This document shows, one piece after another, positions 63,651 through 64,000 of a DNA stretch of 64,000 nucleotides. The stretch comes from Caryophanales bacterium UBA4691 (GTDB lineage Bacteria > Bacillota_I > Bacilli_A > RFN20 > CAG-826), in NCBI GenBank assembly GCA_002404865.1, contig DHKP01000009.1:62001-126000 (forward strand), in the 5' to 3' direction. A model generated the notes under the pieces. The model was not told where the DNA came from and searched no databases. It was given only the letters and a program-made list of their open reading frames with translations. Made by a program: the position numbers and the translations under genes. How positions within the stretch are numbered: the stretch's first letter is position 1; each line of letters opens with the position of its first letter.

Positions 63651-64000
63651 TTGGATGACATTATAGAAGAAATAAAAAAGAGCTGTCCATTTAAGACGGA
63701 AGCAGAACTATTTGACTATTTAAAAACAACGTTAACAGGATACGATTTAATCGATTTATTAGAAAAGCTGAGTTGCCTCAGGTTTTTCTCACTTACCAGT
63801 TTTTTGACGTATTCTGAAACTGAAAGAAACGGGGTAAGGAAAATATTTGATGAAGGCTTTTCTTTCCTCGTTCCATTTTTGTTTTGCTTTAAAATAGAAG
63901 AAGGCGATGAAAAAATTAGATATGACAAAATCAAATCGATTTGTCAAAATATTTCCTATTTTTTATTTGTGACACGGATGAACAAACGTGGGAATGACAA
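63651..64000 (+). CDS. Unknown protein, 3' end outside window
   Basis: A TTG start is supported by a full AGGAGGTGA ribosome-binding site 5 bases before it. The reading frame is open for 116 codons to the window edge (LDDIIEEIKKSCPFKTEAEL near the start, then FSFLVPFLFCFKIEEGDEK). The ATG just after the TTG is in another frame that stops at once. I recognise no family. It continues the defence operon 12 bases after the DUF2971 gene. Confidence 0.7.
   Translation, partial: MDDIIEEIKKSCPFKTEAELFDYLKTTLTGYDLIDLLEKLSCLRFFSLTSFLTYSETERNGVRKIFDEGFSFLVPFLFCFKIEEGDEKIRYDKIKSICQNISYFLFVTRMNKRGND

Noticed and set aside
1..64000. tRNA or rRNA genes and CRISPR arrays
   Set aside because: Reading both strands I found no cloverleaf, rRNA segment or regularly spaced repeat array. 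The only phased repeats are the short octamers at 52282-52320, which have no spacer variety.

Overview
The window is a chromosomal replication-origin region of a low-GC Gram-positive bacterium, most likely an uncultured, Mollicutes-related member of the Bacilli. The evidence is the gene order (rpmH-rnpA-yidC-jag on one side of the origin, dnaA-dnaN-yaaA-recF-gyrB-gyrA on the other), a ribonuclease M5 gene, YidC made as a lipoprotein, a short SRP RNA without an Alu domain, and many Ser/Thr-rich lipoproteins. Tryptophan is encoded by TGG throughout the intact genes, so the TGA=Trp code of derived Mollicutes is not used. No species can be named from the sequence alone.

Left arm (1-11.5 kb). After the 3' part of ppdK, all genes point left, away from the origin. 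They are a small repeat protein, ispE, rsmA, rnmV, tatD, mnmE, a DUF2188-like membrane protein, jag, yidC, rnpA and rpmH. The origin is bipartite: a DnaA-box cluster upstream of dnaA (11.66-11.88 kb) and a second site in the dnaA-dnaN gap (13.38-13.45 kb) with two boxes followed by TTA triplets that fit the DnaA-trio pattern. Right of the origin come dnaN, an S4-domain gene, recF, gyrB, gyrA, a glycosyltransferase, serS, the SRP RNA and tadA.

Middle (24-47.7 kb). An ABC-FtsX fusion transporter, a P-type ATPase, psuG and a TetR regulator form one transcription unit. They are followed by an M50-like membrane protein lacking the first metal-binding His, then by four large surface lipoproteins. 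One of these, with three internal repeats, is preceded by a promoter whose 17-bp spacer contains a G10 tract, a candidate phase-variation switch. Next come an AbiEi-like protein, the TldD/PmbA protease pair, a metallo-beta-lactamase-fold hydrolase, a small membrane protein and an AraC regulator.

Accessory region (47.7-52.6 kb). It holds a broken KilA-N gene, an XRE-HTH fused to a Vat-type acetyltransferase, a broken pRiA4b ORF-3-like gene, and an AlbA_2/Schlafen-type regulator preceded by GCGCAATT repeats spaced one helical turn apart, with a 16-bp direct repeat on both sides. A housekeeping block (rpmE, metG, a 23S rRNA/tRNA m5U methyltransferase) then interrupts.

Right end (56.4-64 kb). 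A compact operon with a strong promoter encodes a small HTH protein, a methyltransferase-like protein without a catalytic motif, an Eco57I-like N6-adenine methyltransferase (NPPY), a 1099-residue GIY-YIG/superfamily 2 helicase, a DUF2971 protein and a further gene cut by the window edge. It reads as a restriction-modification-type defence system. The last ~50 residues of the helicase strongly resemble the Z-DNA-binding Z-alpha winged helix, which is the most unusual feature of the window.
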